From NCBI GenBank assembly GCA_910577505.1, contig CAJTLN010000003.1, positions 1 through 64,000 on the forward strand: DNA of 64,000 nt, given 5' to 3'. This DNA comes from an uncultured Bacilli bacterium. GTDB taxonomy: Bacteria; Bacillota_I; Bacilli_A; RF39; UBA660. The notes beneath the pieces are model-generated. The model did no database searches. It worked only from the letters and a program-made list of their open reading frames with translations, and had not been told where the DNA came from. The translations under genes and the position numbers were made by a program. Shown piece by piece: positions 33,484-40,883 of the stretch. The first letter of the stretch is position 1, and each line of letters begins with the position of its first letter.

Positions 33484-35547
33484 TTTAGATTTATTAGATG
33501 TTTTTCTATTATCTTCGTTAGCTGATGAATCATTTTTTGTATTTGGTGATTCAGTTTTACTAGAAATATTTAACTTTTTTTCTAGATAGGCAAAATAGTT
33601 ATTTTTTATTGCATCATTACTAACATTTATTTTAGTATTTATATCATCATTGATTAATTTCAATTCATCTAATGATAACTCTTTTGAGCCAAAAACCACA
33701 AGGCTATTCTTTGTTGCATCATAGTAAAAATCTTCATTTTTCCAAGAGCCATCAGCAAATACGACACGAGATTCATAATCGTTACTTAGAAGATCTGTTC
33801 CCAAATATAGTCTCGGGTCATAATCAAGATTAAATAAATTTGCTATAGTTGGCAAGATATTAATATATGAAGTATATTCACTAAATACTTTAGGTTCTTG
33901 CTCACTATTATAAATAACAAATGGTACTCTTTCGGCATTGTAGTATTCACTTGTATCATAATTTAGTACCTGATTTAGATTGCTAGTTTTTATACCGTAT
34001 GGATAATGGTCTCCAAATAAGACAATTACTGTATCATCTAGGATATCACGTTCCTCTAAACCTTCTAGAAGAATTCCTAATCCATCATCTAATATTTTTA
34101 ATTTAGACATGTATCTTCTTACATCTTCTGGATATTCAGTATCTTCTGTCATATCAAAATATTTATTTCCTTGAATAGAGTTAACGCTATATGGTTGATG
34201 AGAAGAAACTGTTGTTAGCCAAGTCATAAAATTTTCATTATTTTCAGTTTTAGAATCTATTATATTTAATATTTCTTCCATAAATTCGTCATCATTAGAC
34301 CAATTAATATATTCATTTGAATAATCAATGCCTAACTTTTCAACACTAAAATATTCACCGCTCCCCATATTTGGATGAATAATTTTTCTAGGATAGTAGC
34401 TATCTGTATAATTATGTGAAGAGAAAGTTACATAATCTGCTCTATTATATAAGTTAAACATGCTTTCATAATAATTGTTTGTTTTATACCTACTAGCTGT
34501 ACATGTGTTATAAATTGAATAAAGTCCAGTTAGGGCACTGAATTCATTATTCATAGTTGCACAAGAGTTACGTGGAGAATAGTTATTTTCCCAATACCAC
34601 CCTTCACTAACTAGTTTATAAAAGTGGGGATAATATTCTTGGTTAATTATAATGTCATTAACACTTTCCATCATTATCACGATTAGATTTTTATTTTCAA
34701 AAAGACCTGTATATTCATTTTTATCTGTTATTTTTTGATTAATAAAATAGTTGTTTAAAGAATTTAAGCTTTTATTTGTTTCTTCATCTATTACTTTTAG
34801 CCATAAGGTATCGTCAATAATACGTGAGTTATCTGTGATATTTGATGAATTATTGTAATTTTTATTTATAGTATAGTTTTCTTCGGTGACTACAGGGAAG
34901 ATCATTGCTTTAATATCTAAAAAGCAAAATCCTAATGTGCCATATTGTTCTACAGTAAGGCTTGGATTAGAAGCTGTTAGAAATAAGTTCTTAGTTGATA
35001 TAGTTTGATATTTATTTTGAAATACTGGAGCAATGATTGTTGTAGTATATAAAGTCATACTAATAACTAATATTAAGCTAGAAATTATAACATTGTTTTT
35101 TAAAGAGATACTTTCTTTTTTCAATTTCTTATTAAATACAATTAACATTGTTATAGTAATAATTAAAGGTATTAAGGTTAAGAAATACTCTATTTTAAAA
35201 CTACTAATAAAATCTTTTACATAATCTTTTACAGCACCTAGTTGACTTGATGTTTGAAATGATATATATACACCAAGAAAGTTAAAGAATCCTAGTTGGG
35301 CACATGTGTATATTGAAGAAATTAATAGTAATGTGATTATAATTATTCTTTTAGTAATAGTATTAGTAAAATTTAAGATAAATGAAATTATAGAACATAT
35401 TATATTTATTCCTAAGAAGATTCTTAAAGTTGATATGTCAAAAATATTTGAATGATTAATTAACTTAAAAATTATTTCAGGAATAAACATGCCCAATAGT
35501 AAGATTATGTAATTTATAAAGTAAGAATTATTTAATTTAGTTTTCAT
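33472..35547 (-). CDS. LtaS-family phosphoglycerol transferase/sulfatase
   Basis: A 691-residue membrane enzyme: five N-terminal helices (about 10-30, 40-60, 70-90, 122-142 and 155-175), then an extracellular sulfatase domain (about 280-640). Metal and catalytic residues appear in order: MMESVND (Glu, about 291), CATMNNEFSALTG (catalytic Thr, about 333), SSHQPY and FGDHYPYG (Asp-His, about 524). LtaS-type enzymes transfer glycerol-phosphate from phosphatidylglycerol to lipoteichoic acid. The C-terminal 40 residues are Ser/Asn/Lys rich and low-complexity. It may be LtaS or one of its paralogues. Confidence 0.88.
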   Translation of the reverse strand: MKTKLNNSYFINYIILLLGMFIPEIIFKLINHSNIFDISTLRIFLGINIICSIISFILNFTNTITKRIIIITLLLISSIYTCAQLGFFNFLGVYISFQTSSQLGAVKDYVKDFISSFKIEYFLTLIPLIITITMLIVFNKKLKKESISLKNNVIISSLILVISMTLYTTTIIAPVFQNKYQTISTKNLFLTASNPSLTVEQYGTLGFCFLDIKAMIFPVVTEENYTINKNYNNSSNITDNSRIIDDTLWLKVIDEETNKSLNSLNNYFINQKITDKNEYTGLFENKNLIVIMMESVNDIIINQEYYPHFYKLVSEGWYWENNYSPRNSCATMNNEFSALTGLYSIYNTCTASRYKTNNYYESMFNLYNRADYVTFSSHNYTDSYYPRKIIHPNMGSGEYFSVEKLGIDYSNEYINWSNDDEFMEEILNIIDSKTENNENFMTWLTTVSSHQPYSVNSIQGNKYFDMTEDTEYPEDVRRYMSKLKILDDGLGILLEGLEERDILDDTVIVLFGDHYPYGIKTSNLNQVLNYDTSEYYNAERVPFVIYNSEQEPKVFSEYTSYINILPTIANLFNLDYDPRLYLGTDLLSNDYESRVVFADGSWKNEDFYYDATKNSLVVFGSKELSLDELKLINDDINTKINVSNDAIKNNYFAYLEKKLNISSKTESPNTKNDSSANEDNRKTSNKSKQGS

Positions 35548-35763
35548 GTCGCACTTCCTTTAAATGATATTATTTAATCCCTTTTTATTACAATTCATAT
35601 TTTAATTGATTTATGTGAAAAAATTGTGTGTTTTCATTATTTTGGAAATAATTTCTTCCGACAAATATTTTTTACAAATATATATTATAATGTCTTGAGT
35701 TACTACTTTGTCAATAGTTTTTTTAAAAAAGAAGATTTTCTCTTCTTTATGACCTTCTTCAAA

Positions 35764-36033
35764 TGCGTCATTGGAGTTGCCTTATTATGCGTAAAATATG
35801 GAGTAAATATTAGTGGATTAAGAGAATATATGGAATTATGTATTGAAGGCGAAAAGACTATTCCTAGATGTAAGAAAATTTTAAATTTAAAGCTAGGAAA
35901 ATTAGAAAATGATATAAGAATTATACAAGAAAGTATTGATTTTATAAAATGGAAACAAGTATTTTATGATGATATTTTAAGTGGGAAAATTAAATATTAT
36001 AGTAATTTAACTTCTGATAATGACGAAAATTAA
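35764..36033 (+). pseudogene. C-terminal fragment of a MerR-family regulator
   Basis: The plus-strand frame (open from 35626) reads as a MerR C-terminal region only from about 35764: VKYGVNISGLREYMELCIEGEKTIPRCKKILNLKLGKLENDIRIIQESIDFIKWKQVFYDD in spirit, i.e. the last recognition-domain helix plus the dimerisation coiled coil. The winged HTH (about 60 residues) that should precede it is missing; upstream residues are Phe-rich and unlike any domain. It is the only regulator fragment on the plus strand and so was probably left by a rearrangement. Ends at a good terminator. Confidence 0.65.
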
Positions 36034-36063
36034 AAAACTGTAATGAGCGTTATTACAGTTTTT
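36033..36063. terminator. Bidirectional terminator
   Basis: AAAAACTGTAAT (36033-36044) pairs perfectly with ATTACAGTTTTT (36052-36063). It serves the MerR fragment on plus and the fusion gene at 36080 on minus. Confidence 0.75.
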
Positions 36064-36079
36064 TTATATTACAAGATTT

Positions 36080-36793
36080 TTAATATAATTTAGCTCCTGC
36101 CGGAATATTATCATCGACAAGAAGAAGATTTAGTTTTTCTTCACCATTACTTGTATGTACTGCAGATAGTAACATACCATTTGAAACTTTTCCTATCATA
36201 CTACGTGGTGGAAGGTTTAGAATAGCAATTGCTGTTTTACCAATTAAAGCTTCAGGTTCATAATAAGCATGAATGCCACTTAGAATTGTTCTATACTCTC
36301 CTGTTCCATCATCTAAAGTAAATTCTAATAATTTTTTACTTTTAGGAACTTCTTTGCAATCTATAATCCTTACTGCACGAAAATCTGATTTACTAAATGT
36401 TTCAAAATCAACATATTCTTCAAATACTGGTTCTATTTCTATAGGAAGATTATTTTCTTCTTTAGATACTTTATTTTCATCTACTCCATTATTTATTAAG
36501 TCGGTATAATAGATTATTTCTTTATTTAGAGATGTAGCATAATCAATTTCTTCATTAGTACTTTTTCCTATATAACCATTTACATTGACAACTAATATAG
36601 CATCAGAAATTTTTATTTTTTCTTTGTGCATTTGTTCAATTATTAAGCCTTCTTCTTTGGTATAAGATTCTTTATTTGGTCTAGTTAATTTTATTGGTGT
36701 AAGCATACAATTTCCTTCTAGTTCTAGACGTTCTGTTATTGTTTCCATTTCTTTAGCAAATTTAAAGCTACCACATACTGTTATTGTTTTCAT
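36080..36793 (-). CDS. Deoxyribosyltransferase-like domain fused to a tRNA-binding (EMAP/MetG-C) domain
   Basis: A 237-residue two-domain protein. Residues about 1-100 look like a nucleoside 2-deoxyribosyltransferase-like (DUF4406 type) Rossmann domain: ITVCGSFKFAKEM, SDAILVVNVNGYIGKSTNEEIDYA. Residues about 125-237 are a tRNA-binding OB-fold as at the C-terminus of methionyl-tRNA synthetase and CsaA: DFETFSKSDFRAVRIIDCKEVPKS, GKTAIAILNLPPRSMIGKVSNGM, ending GAKLY. The combination suggests a nucleotide/tRNA-related enzyme. I do not know a characterised example. RBS GAGGAG is strong. Confidence 0.8.
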   Translation of the reverse strand: MKTITVCGSFKFAKEMETITERLELEGNCMLTPIKLTRPNKESYTKEEGLIIEQMHKEKIKISDAILVVNVNGYIGKSTNEEIDYATSLNKEIIYYTDLINNGVDENKVSKEENNLPIEIEPVFEEYVDFETFSKSDFRAVRIIDCKEVPKSKKLLEFTLDDGTGEYRTILSGIHAYYEPEALIGKTAIAILNLPPRSMIGKVSNGMLLSAVHTSNGEEKLNLLLVDDNIPAGAKLY

Positions 36794-36839
36794 AAATTTT
36801 AACTCCTCTTTTTGATTTTTTCTTATCTATCATATTAAT

Positions 36840-37046
36840 TTATTTTAATTTATTAAATAAAATATTCTTTTCTTTCGTGGATATTTTAGTTACTTCGTAA
36901 CCATAATTTTCTAACTCTTTTTTGAATTTTAAAAATGAATGATCTATTGGAAATCCTAAGATTTCTGCAATTTCGTCGTAAGAAAATTTATAAAAATCTT
37001 TTTTGTTATCTTTTAAGAATTTCCATAATGGTTCATATTTACTCAT
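36840..37046 (-). CDS. Small DUF7662-like protein
   Basis: A 68-residue protein: KYEPLWKFLKDN, then SYDEIAEILGFPIDHSFLKF and a C-terminal YGYEVTKISTKEKNILF. This order (PLW..L, S..EIE.ILG, a helix, G..V..v....v.F) resembles the small DUF7662 family, though the usual WW motif is missing. Function unknown. It is the last of three small co-directional genes (37588-36840). Confidence 0.55.
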   Translation of the reverse strand: MSKYEPLWKFLKDNKKDFYKFSYDEIAEILGFPIDHSFLKFKKELENYGYEVTKISTKEKNILFNKLK

Positions 37047-37064
37047 AATTTTTCCTCTTCTTAA

Positions 37065-37412
37065 TTATCTTCTTTTTAAAGAAGATTCACTACTTTCATT
37101 TATAGACTGCTGTTGCAATTCTACACTATTTTTTAAAAAATCATAATAATCTAAATCTTTAATTCTACCATAAAGAATTTCAAGGTTTTCTAAAGTTTCT
37201 CTTTCTTTTCCTAAAAATTCTCTTACTTCACTAAAACAAGTGGCAGTTAATCCTTTTCTGACGAATGGAGCGAAAGATAATATTCCTGGTATTGTATAAG
37301 TTGTCTTTTTTAATAAACGTTCTTTAAATAAGTCCATATATAAATTTTCGTTATCAGAATCAGGAAACCTATATACTAATGTTACTTTGTTAGAAAATTG
37401 TTCATCTTCCAT
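37065..37412 (-). CDS. Hypothetical protein (115 aa)
   Basis: A helical, charged protein without signal peptide or membrane helix. Visible features: LVYRFPDSDNENLYMDLFKERLLKK, IPGILSFAPFVRKGL and a Ser/Arg-rich C-terminus (SSESSLKRR). Not recognised. It lies 19 bp upstream of the DUF7662-like gene and 27 bp after a 49-residue gene, so the three form an operon. Confidence 0.5.
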   Translation of the reverse strand: MEDEQFSNKVTLVYRFPDSDNENLYMDLFKERLLKKTTYTIPGILSFAPFVRKGLTATCFSEVREFLGKERETLENLEILYGRIKDLDYYDFLKNSVELQQQSINESSESSLKRR

Positions 37413-37438
37413 ATTCTCTTCATTTCCTTTAGTATATA

Positions 37439-37588
37439 TTAATCTGCAAGATATAAAGGATTTAAATCTACACCATCTTGATTAGAATTGTCCTTTATAA
37501 AGGATTTAATGTTGGCTCTTCGTTCTTCTATAGAATATTTTTTATTTATATCTATTTCTTCTTGATTAAAACTCTTTGTATTTGTCAT
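37439..37588 (-). CDS. Hypothetical small protein (49 aa)
   Basis: A short frame from an ATG at 37588 (preceded by GAGAGG) to a TAA at 37439. It begins MTNTKSFNQEEIDINKKYS, continues with IEERRANIKSFIKDN and ends NPLYLAD. Composition is charged and not shadow-like. An extended -10 promoter (TGCTATAAT) lies 24 bp upstream at 37612-37620. First gene of a three-gene operon of unknown function. Confidence 0.6.
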   Translation of the reverse strand: MTNTKSFNQEEIDINKKYSIEERRANIKSFIKDNSNQDGVDLNPLYLAD

Positions 37589-37611
37589 TTTTATTAATCC
37601 TCTCTGGAGAT

Positions 37612-37620
37612 ATTATAGCA
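37612..37620 (-). promoter_or_regulatory. Extended -10 promoter of the small three-gene operon
   Basis: TGCTATAAT on the minus strand (hexamer 37612-37617). The -35 region is weak. Confidence 0.5.
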
Positions 37621-37761
37621 TACTTATGTTTTTTGGAGAATTCATATTTTTCTGCTAGTAAGTTTTTACATATTTTCTCCCAACAAAATATGCAAAAAAA
37701 TTTTTTTAATCGTTATAAATAAATCAAAATGAAATTTGTTGATAAAATCACTATCTTGCTA

Positions 37762-37790
37762 TTTACTTAAGGCTAGTTTAATGCTATTTT
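37762..37790 (+). promoter_or_regulatory. Promoter of toxin-like mRNA 2
   Basis: -35 TTTACT (37762-37767), 17-bp spacer and extended -10 TGCTATTTT (hexamer 37785-37790). Transcription would start near 37797, at the hairpin CATTTG-ATG-CAAATG. Confidence 0.5.
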
Positions 37791-37871
37791 ACTTCTGATA
37801 CATTTGATGCAAATGACTTTCTATTCAGGGGATTTTGGTTAAAACTAAAATAATGAATAGGAGGTGGTATT

Positions 37872-37946
37872 ATGAGTTTAGAAACATTTTTCAAAAACAT
37901 CATAATATTATTTCTACTGGTCATTATATTTTTGTTGGTTGTATAA
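37872..37946 (+). CDS. Type I toxin-like hydrophobic peptide 2 (24 aa)
   Basis: AGGAGG at 37859-37864 lies 7 nt before the ATG. The peptide starts MSLETFFKN and continues with a purely hydrophobic helix (IIILFLLVIIFLLVV). Size, single helix, strong ribosome site, a structured 5' UTR (CATTTG-ATG-CAAATG from about 37800) and a convergent strong promoter at 38056-38085 match type I toxin loci. It has the same layout as the locus at 16.6 kb, but the peptides differ, so they are not recent copies. Confidence 0.65.
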   Translation: MSLETFFKNIIILFLLVIIFLLVV

Positions 37947-37954
37947 AAATATAA

Positions 37955-38049
37955 AAAGTTTCTGATATAAATCAGAAACACCAACTAGGAAAGCCATTTG
38001 ATAACTCTTCAAATGTATCATTTTTTTATTAAATGATATCTGCTTTCTT
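37955..38049 (-). ncRNA. Putative antisense antitoxin RNA 2
   Basis: About 95 nt, from a consensus promoter (38056-38085) to the hairpin at 37958-37979 followed by TTTTTATATTTTTAT. Predicted fold: a closing stem GAAAGC/GCTTTC holding two hairpins, ATCATTT/AAATGAT and CATTTGA/TCAAATG. The segment GATACATTTGA...CAAATGGCTTTC resembles the 5' end of the toxin mRNA (GATACATTTGATGCAAATGA), in the opposite orientation. Confidence 0.65.
37958..37979 (-). terminator. Terminator of antisense RNA 2
   Basis: GTTTCTGAT (37958-37966) pairs perfectly with ATCAGAAAC (37971-37979), 4-nt loop, with T-rich tail on the minus strand. The toxin mRNA probably ends beyond it, at CATTTGA/TCAAATG followed by T7 on plus (about 37995-38030). 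Confidence 0.7.
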
Positions 38050-38055
38050 AATTAA

Positions 38056-38085
38056 ATTATAATAAAATGATATTCTTTTTGTCAA
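38056..38085 (-). promoter_or_regulatory. Consensus promoter of antisense RNA 2
   Basis: Minus strand: perfect -35 TTGACA (38080-38085), 18-bp spacer, perfect -10 TATAAT (38056-38061). It starts right after the vanZ-like gene stop and no gene follows on that strand for 460 bp, so it drives a non-coding RNA. Confidence 0.8.
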
Positions 38086-38095
38086 TCAAATAAAT

Positions 38096-38611
38096 TTACT
38101 TTTTTATGTAACTTAAAATTTTATTAATCAATGGTTTGAAAATAATGTATATCGTATAACCAATGATTCCACCTATTACATTTGTAGTGATATCGGTTAT
38201 ATCAGATGATCTTGTTCCATTTATTAGAGGCTGTAAAAGTTCTATACTTAGACTTAATAAAAAAGTATAAAGAATTGTCTTAAATAATGTAGTATTTTCC
38301 TTTCTTACTAAAGGCAATAATATTCCAAAAGGAATAGTCATTAAAATATTTAAACCTACTTGTCTTAAAAAATCTCCTCTACCTAAACTAACATCAACGA
38401 AAGGAATTAAGTTCATTGGTGTATATGGATGATTAAAAACAAATGGCAGTGATGTTATTATAGGCATTAAAGTAAAATATAAAACAAAAGATAAGTAAAT
38501 ATACATAGTTGTTTTTATGAACAATATGTCTTTACCTTCTTTTTTCCACTTTTTAAAAAGAATAAAAATGTATATTATAATTAAAAAAATAAAATCTATT
38601 GTTTCTTTCAT
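38096..38611 (-). CDS. VanZ-family membrane protein
   Basis: A 171-residue protein with five membrane segments and VanZ-family motifs: MNLIPFVDV (about 67-75), NILMTIPFGILLPL (about 90-103), ELLQPLINGTRSSDITDITTNVIGGIIGY (about 128-155, in part). VanZ gives low-level teicoplanin resistance in enterococci; most homologues have no known role. It is 14 bp downstream of the GNAT gene. RBS AGGAG is clear. Confidence 0.88.
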   Translation of the reverse strand: MKETIDFIFLIIIYIFILFKKWKKEGKDILFIKTTMYIYLSFVLYFTLMPIITSLPFVFNHPYTPMNLIPFVDVSLGRGDFLRQVGLNILMTIPFGILLPLVRKENTTLFKTILYTFLLSLSIELLQPLINGTRSSDITDITTNVIGGIIGYTIYIIFKPLINKILSYIKK

Positions 38612-38625
38612 ATCTCTATCTCCTA

Positions 38626-39066
38626 TTATAGTCTCATATATAGAACTGGATAAGGATTACCTTGATTATCTAATTCATTTCTTTGATATACTTTAAATCC
38701 CATGTGTTCGTAGAAAGATTTAGCTTGTGGATTTTGTTCATTTACAGCAAGCTCACTAACATTATAATTTTCTATACCATAATTTAATAATTGTTTTCCA
38801 ATCCCTTTTCCCCTCTCGCTATTTTTTACGAAAAGCATTTCTAGTTTTTGATTTTCAATTCCCATAAAAGCTACAGGAATATCTTCATAATTTAACATAA
38901 CAATTAGATTAGATATACTTGATAAGGCCTGGGGAACATATTCTTTTATCTTATCTATTTCTTCATTTGATAAAAATAAATGAGTTGCTTTTACTGAGTC
39001 TTCCCAAACTACTAATAATTGACTTAATAGTAGTGTTGTTCTTTCTTTTACTTCTATTATTTTCAT
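38626..39066 (-). CDS. GNAT acetyltransferase
   Basis: A 146-residue N-acetyltransferase. The acetyl-CoA site ERGKGIGKQLLNYGIE is at about 92-107, followed by SELAVNEQNPQAKSFYEHMGFKVYQRNELD (motif B, about 112-140). It resembles the small YjgM/PhnO-like group. Substrate unknown. RBS AGGAGG lies 5 bp upstream. Co-directional with the VanZ gene. Confidence 0.87.
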   Translation of the reverse strand: MKIIEVKERTTLLLSQLLVVWEDSVKATHLFLSNEEIDKIKEYVPQALSSISNLIVMLNYEDIPVAFMGIENQKLEMLFVKNSERGKGIGKQLLNYGIENYNVSELAVNEQNPQAKSFYEHMGFKVYQRNELDNQGNPYPVLYMRL

Positions 39067-39124
39067 TCAGTCCTCCTATTTAATTTAATAATTCTTTATA
39101 TTTTCTCACTTTCTATATGTAATT

Positions 39125-39481
39125 TTATTTAGCTTTTTGATATATTTTTTCGCAATACTTACAAGTGATTTTCATTTCATAATTATTTACTTTTTTATCC
39201 AGGATAGTTATTAAAGGTTCATTGTCATTTGGACAACATAGTCTGTTTTTTATAGTAATTAGTTCGTTAGTACATTCTTCACCTATTTTACTATCTTCAA
39301 AATCTATTAATGCGCTACCCTTAGTTCCACAATTACATTGATATTTTAATTCTATTCTATCGTAAGTAGAATAACATAAGTATCCGATATTTTCATTGCA
39401 ATTATCACAATACATCCATCCACCATAATTGGTTGCCAATCTAGTATTAGTTAATTTTTTTGTTTTTATTATTCTTGCCAT
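39125..39481 (-). CDS. Zinc-ribbon-like small protein
   Basis: A 118-residue protein with four Cys pairs or near pairs: MYCDNC, YQCNCG, LCCPND and ITCKYC, spaced like two zinc ribbons (about 22-50 and 82-110). No catalytic motif. It could be a nucleic-acid or protein-binding adaptor; the family is not named. RBS AGGAGAA. Confidence 0.6.
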   Translation of the reverse strand: MARIIKTKKLTNTRLATNYGGWMYCDNCNENIGYLCYSTYDRIELKYQCNCGTKGSALIDFEDSKIGEECTNELITIKNRLCCPNDNEPLITILDKKVNNYEMKITCKYCEKIYQKAK

Positions 39482-39542
39482 AGTTATTTCTCCTATATAT
39501 ATTTACTGATTCATTTTAAAAATTTATTATAATAACTTTTTT

Positions 39543-39995
39543 CTAAAATCTTGATTTTTCGTAGTTATAAGGGATACTTGTGCCTACAACAACATCCTCT
39601 ATTTTCTCTATAATTAGCCAATCATCCATATTTCCTTGATGGTCAAAATCTAGTGGAGTTATTTTCTCTACATTTTTAAATTCAACTAAACATAAACATT
39701 TTTTGTGCCATCTTTCTTTTTGTTTATCAGTTAGTTGTAATTTACTATTATTATCTTCAATAGTTTTTGTTATTTCATCTTCAGATAATTTTACAAAATT
39801 TTGAACATCTTTTACAATTGCTTTAGCTGTTATTTTTTTAGTTCCTTTTTCCATAAAATATAATATTTCATCTTTAAATACTCTGCTATGGGGAATTTTT
39901 CTTCCTGCTGCTCCTCTTATAATCATTGTTTTGCGACCATCTAAAATTTTATTTAATTCTTTTGACTTATCATCACAATATACTAAATGTACCAT
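39543..39995 (-). CDS. ASCH/PUA-like protein
   Basis: A 150-residue protein with a probable ASCH (PUA-like beta-barrel) fold: KELNKILDGRKTMIIRGAAGRKIPHSRV at the N-terminus, DEILYFMEKGTKKITAKAIVKDV, and KCLCLVEFKNVEKITPLDF. ASCH domains bind RNA or nucleotides. Assignment rests on the pattern G(R/K)KT, a strand with ..FMEKG, and the strand ITAKA.V..V; no family name is certain. Confidence 0.55.
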   Translation of the reverse strand: MVHLVYCDDKSKELNKILDGRKTMIIRGAAGRKIPHSRVFKDEILYFMEKGTKKITAKAIVKDVQNFVKLSEDEITKTIEDNNSKLQLTDKQKERWHKKCLCLVEFKNVEKITPLDFDHQGNMDDWLIIEKIEDVVVGTSIPYNYEKSRF

Positions 39996-40073
39996 AAATA
40001 TACCTCTTTCTTTTTATTATTTTTCTATCACATAGATAGTTTAATTATACTACTTTTTAATAGTGTATTATAT

Positions 40074-40102
40074 AAAAAAGAATTACTTATAAAAGCAATT
40101 CT
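40074..40102 (-). terminator. Terminator of the AraC/GyrI gene
   Basis: AGAATTACTT (40079-40088) pairs with AAGCAATTCT (40093-40102) with one mismatch; TTTTTTATA follows on the minus strand. Confidence 0.65.
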
Positions 40103-40130
40103 CTTTATTTAAATTTTTTTTAAACTATTT

Positions 40131-40883
40131 TTATTTTTTCTTTATAGGTATCCAGATTTCACTATAGTATTTTTCATCATTGGTTCCTTTTTTGTAATCT
40201 TTTGGATTTGCGTACATCTCTATATTATATCCTGCGGCAATATCATAATCGTTTGAATTAGGTAGCCATTCTGTAAAGATTTTTTCATTTATCTCTGGCA
40301 TTTTAATATTCGCTGGTCCTATGCAAGTAAATACTGCCCAAGTAAACTTTGGAATTTCCATAATCTCTAAATTACGAGGAATAGTAAATGACTCATTATA
40401 GTCATCACCTAGCATATAAATAAATGTGTTATTATCCATGTTTTCATCAAAGTTTATGGCATACTTTGGCTTTATTTTGCTAAATGGATACTTTCTAAAG
40501 AATGTCGTCCATAGCTTTGGTATGTCAGTATTTGCTGTTTCATATTTTATATTAGCTTTTAACCCAACTATTTTAAAAGATTCTTTTTCTTCTAATCTAT
40601 ATTCCATAGTGTATCCTCCTTTCATTGTCATATTTAATTTAAGGGGAGCAAAATATTTTATTTTGCTTCCTTTACGAACTTGTGTAGGAGTTGAACCATG
40701 AAATCTAGTGAATGCTTTAGTAAAACTATCTGGAGAGTCATATCCATATTTTAAAGCAATATCTATTATTTTATGATTTGTATTTAGAAGTTCTTCTCCT
40801 GATAGTGATAATCGTCTATTTCTTATATACTCACTTAAGGTAGCTCCAATAAATAAATCAAAAGCTGTTTCTAATTTACTCAT
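40131..40883 (-). CDS. AraC-family regulator with GyrI-like domain, N-terminally truncated
   Basis: A 250-residue protein. Residues about 12-72 hold only the second half of an AraC HTH (LSEYIRNRRLSLSGEELLNTNHKIIDIALKYGYDSPDSFTKAFTRFHG in sequence), and about 90-250 a GyrI-like effector domain (YRLEEKESFKIVGLKAN..., ending YSEIWIPIKKK). Full members start about 45 residues earlier with the first HTH, so the 5' part appears lost. The ATG overlaps the stop of the frameshifted XRE gene at 40876-41216 (ATGAGTAA) and no own ribosome site is seen, so translation would be coupled. Possibly non-functional. Confidence 0.7.
   Translation of the reverse strand: MSKLETAFDLFIGATLSEYIRNRRLSLSGEELLNTNHKIIDIALKYGYDSPDSFTKAFTRFHGSTPTQVRKGSKIKYFAPLKLNMTMKGGYTMEYRLEEKESFKIVGLKANIKYETANTDIPKLWTTFFRKYPFSKIKPKYAINFDENMDNNTFIYMLGDDYNESFTIPRNLEIMEIPKFTWAVFTCIGPANIKMPEINEKIFTEWLPNSNDYDIAAGYNIEMYANPKDYKKGTNDEKYYSEIWIPIKKK

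Noticed and set aside
37784..37984. 66-codon minus-strand frame over toxin locus 2
   Set aside because: It is antisense to the plus-strand peptide, has no ribosome site and is better explained by the antisense RNA.
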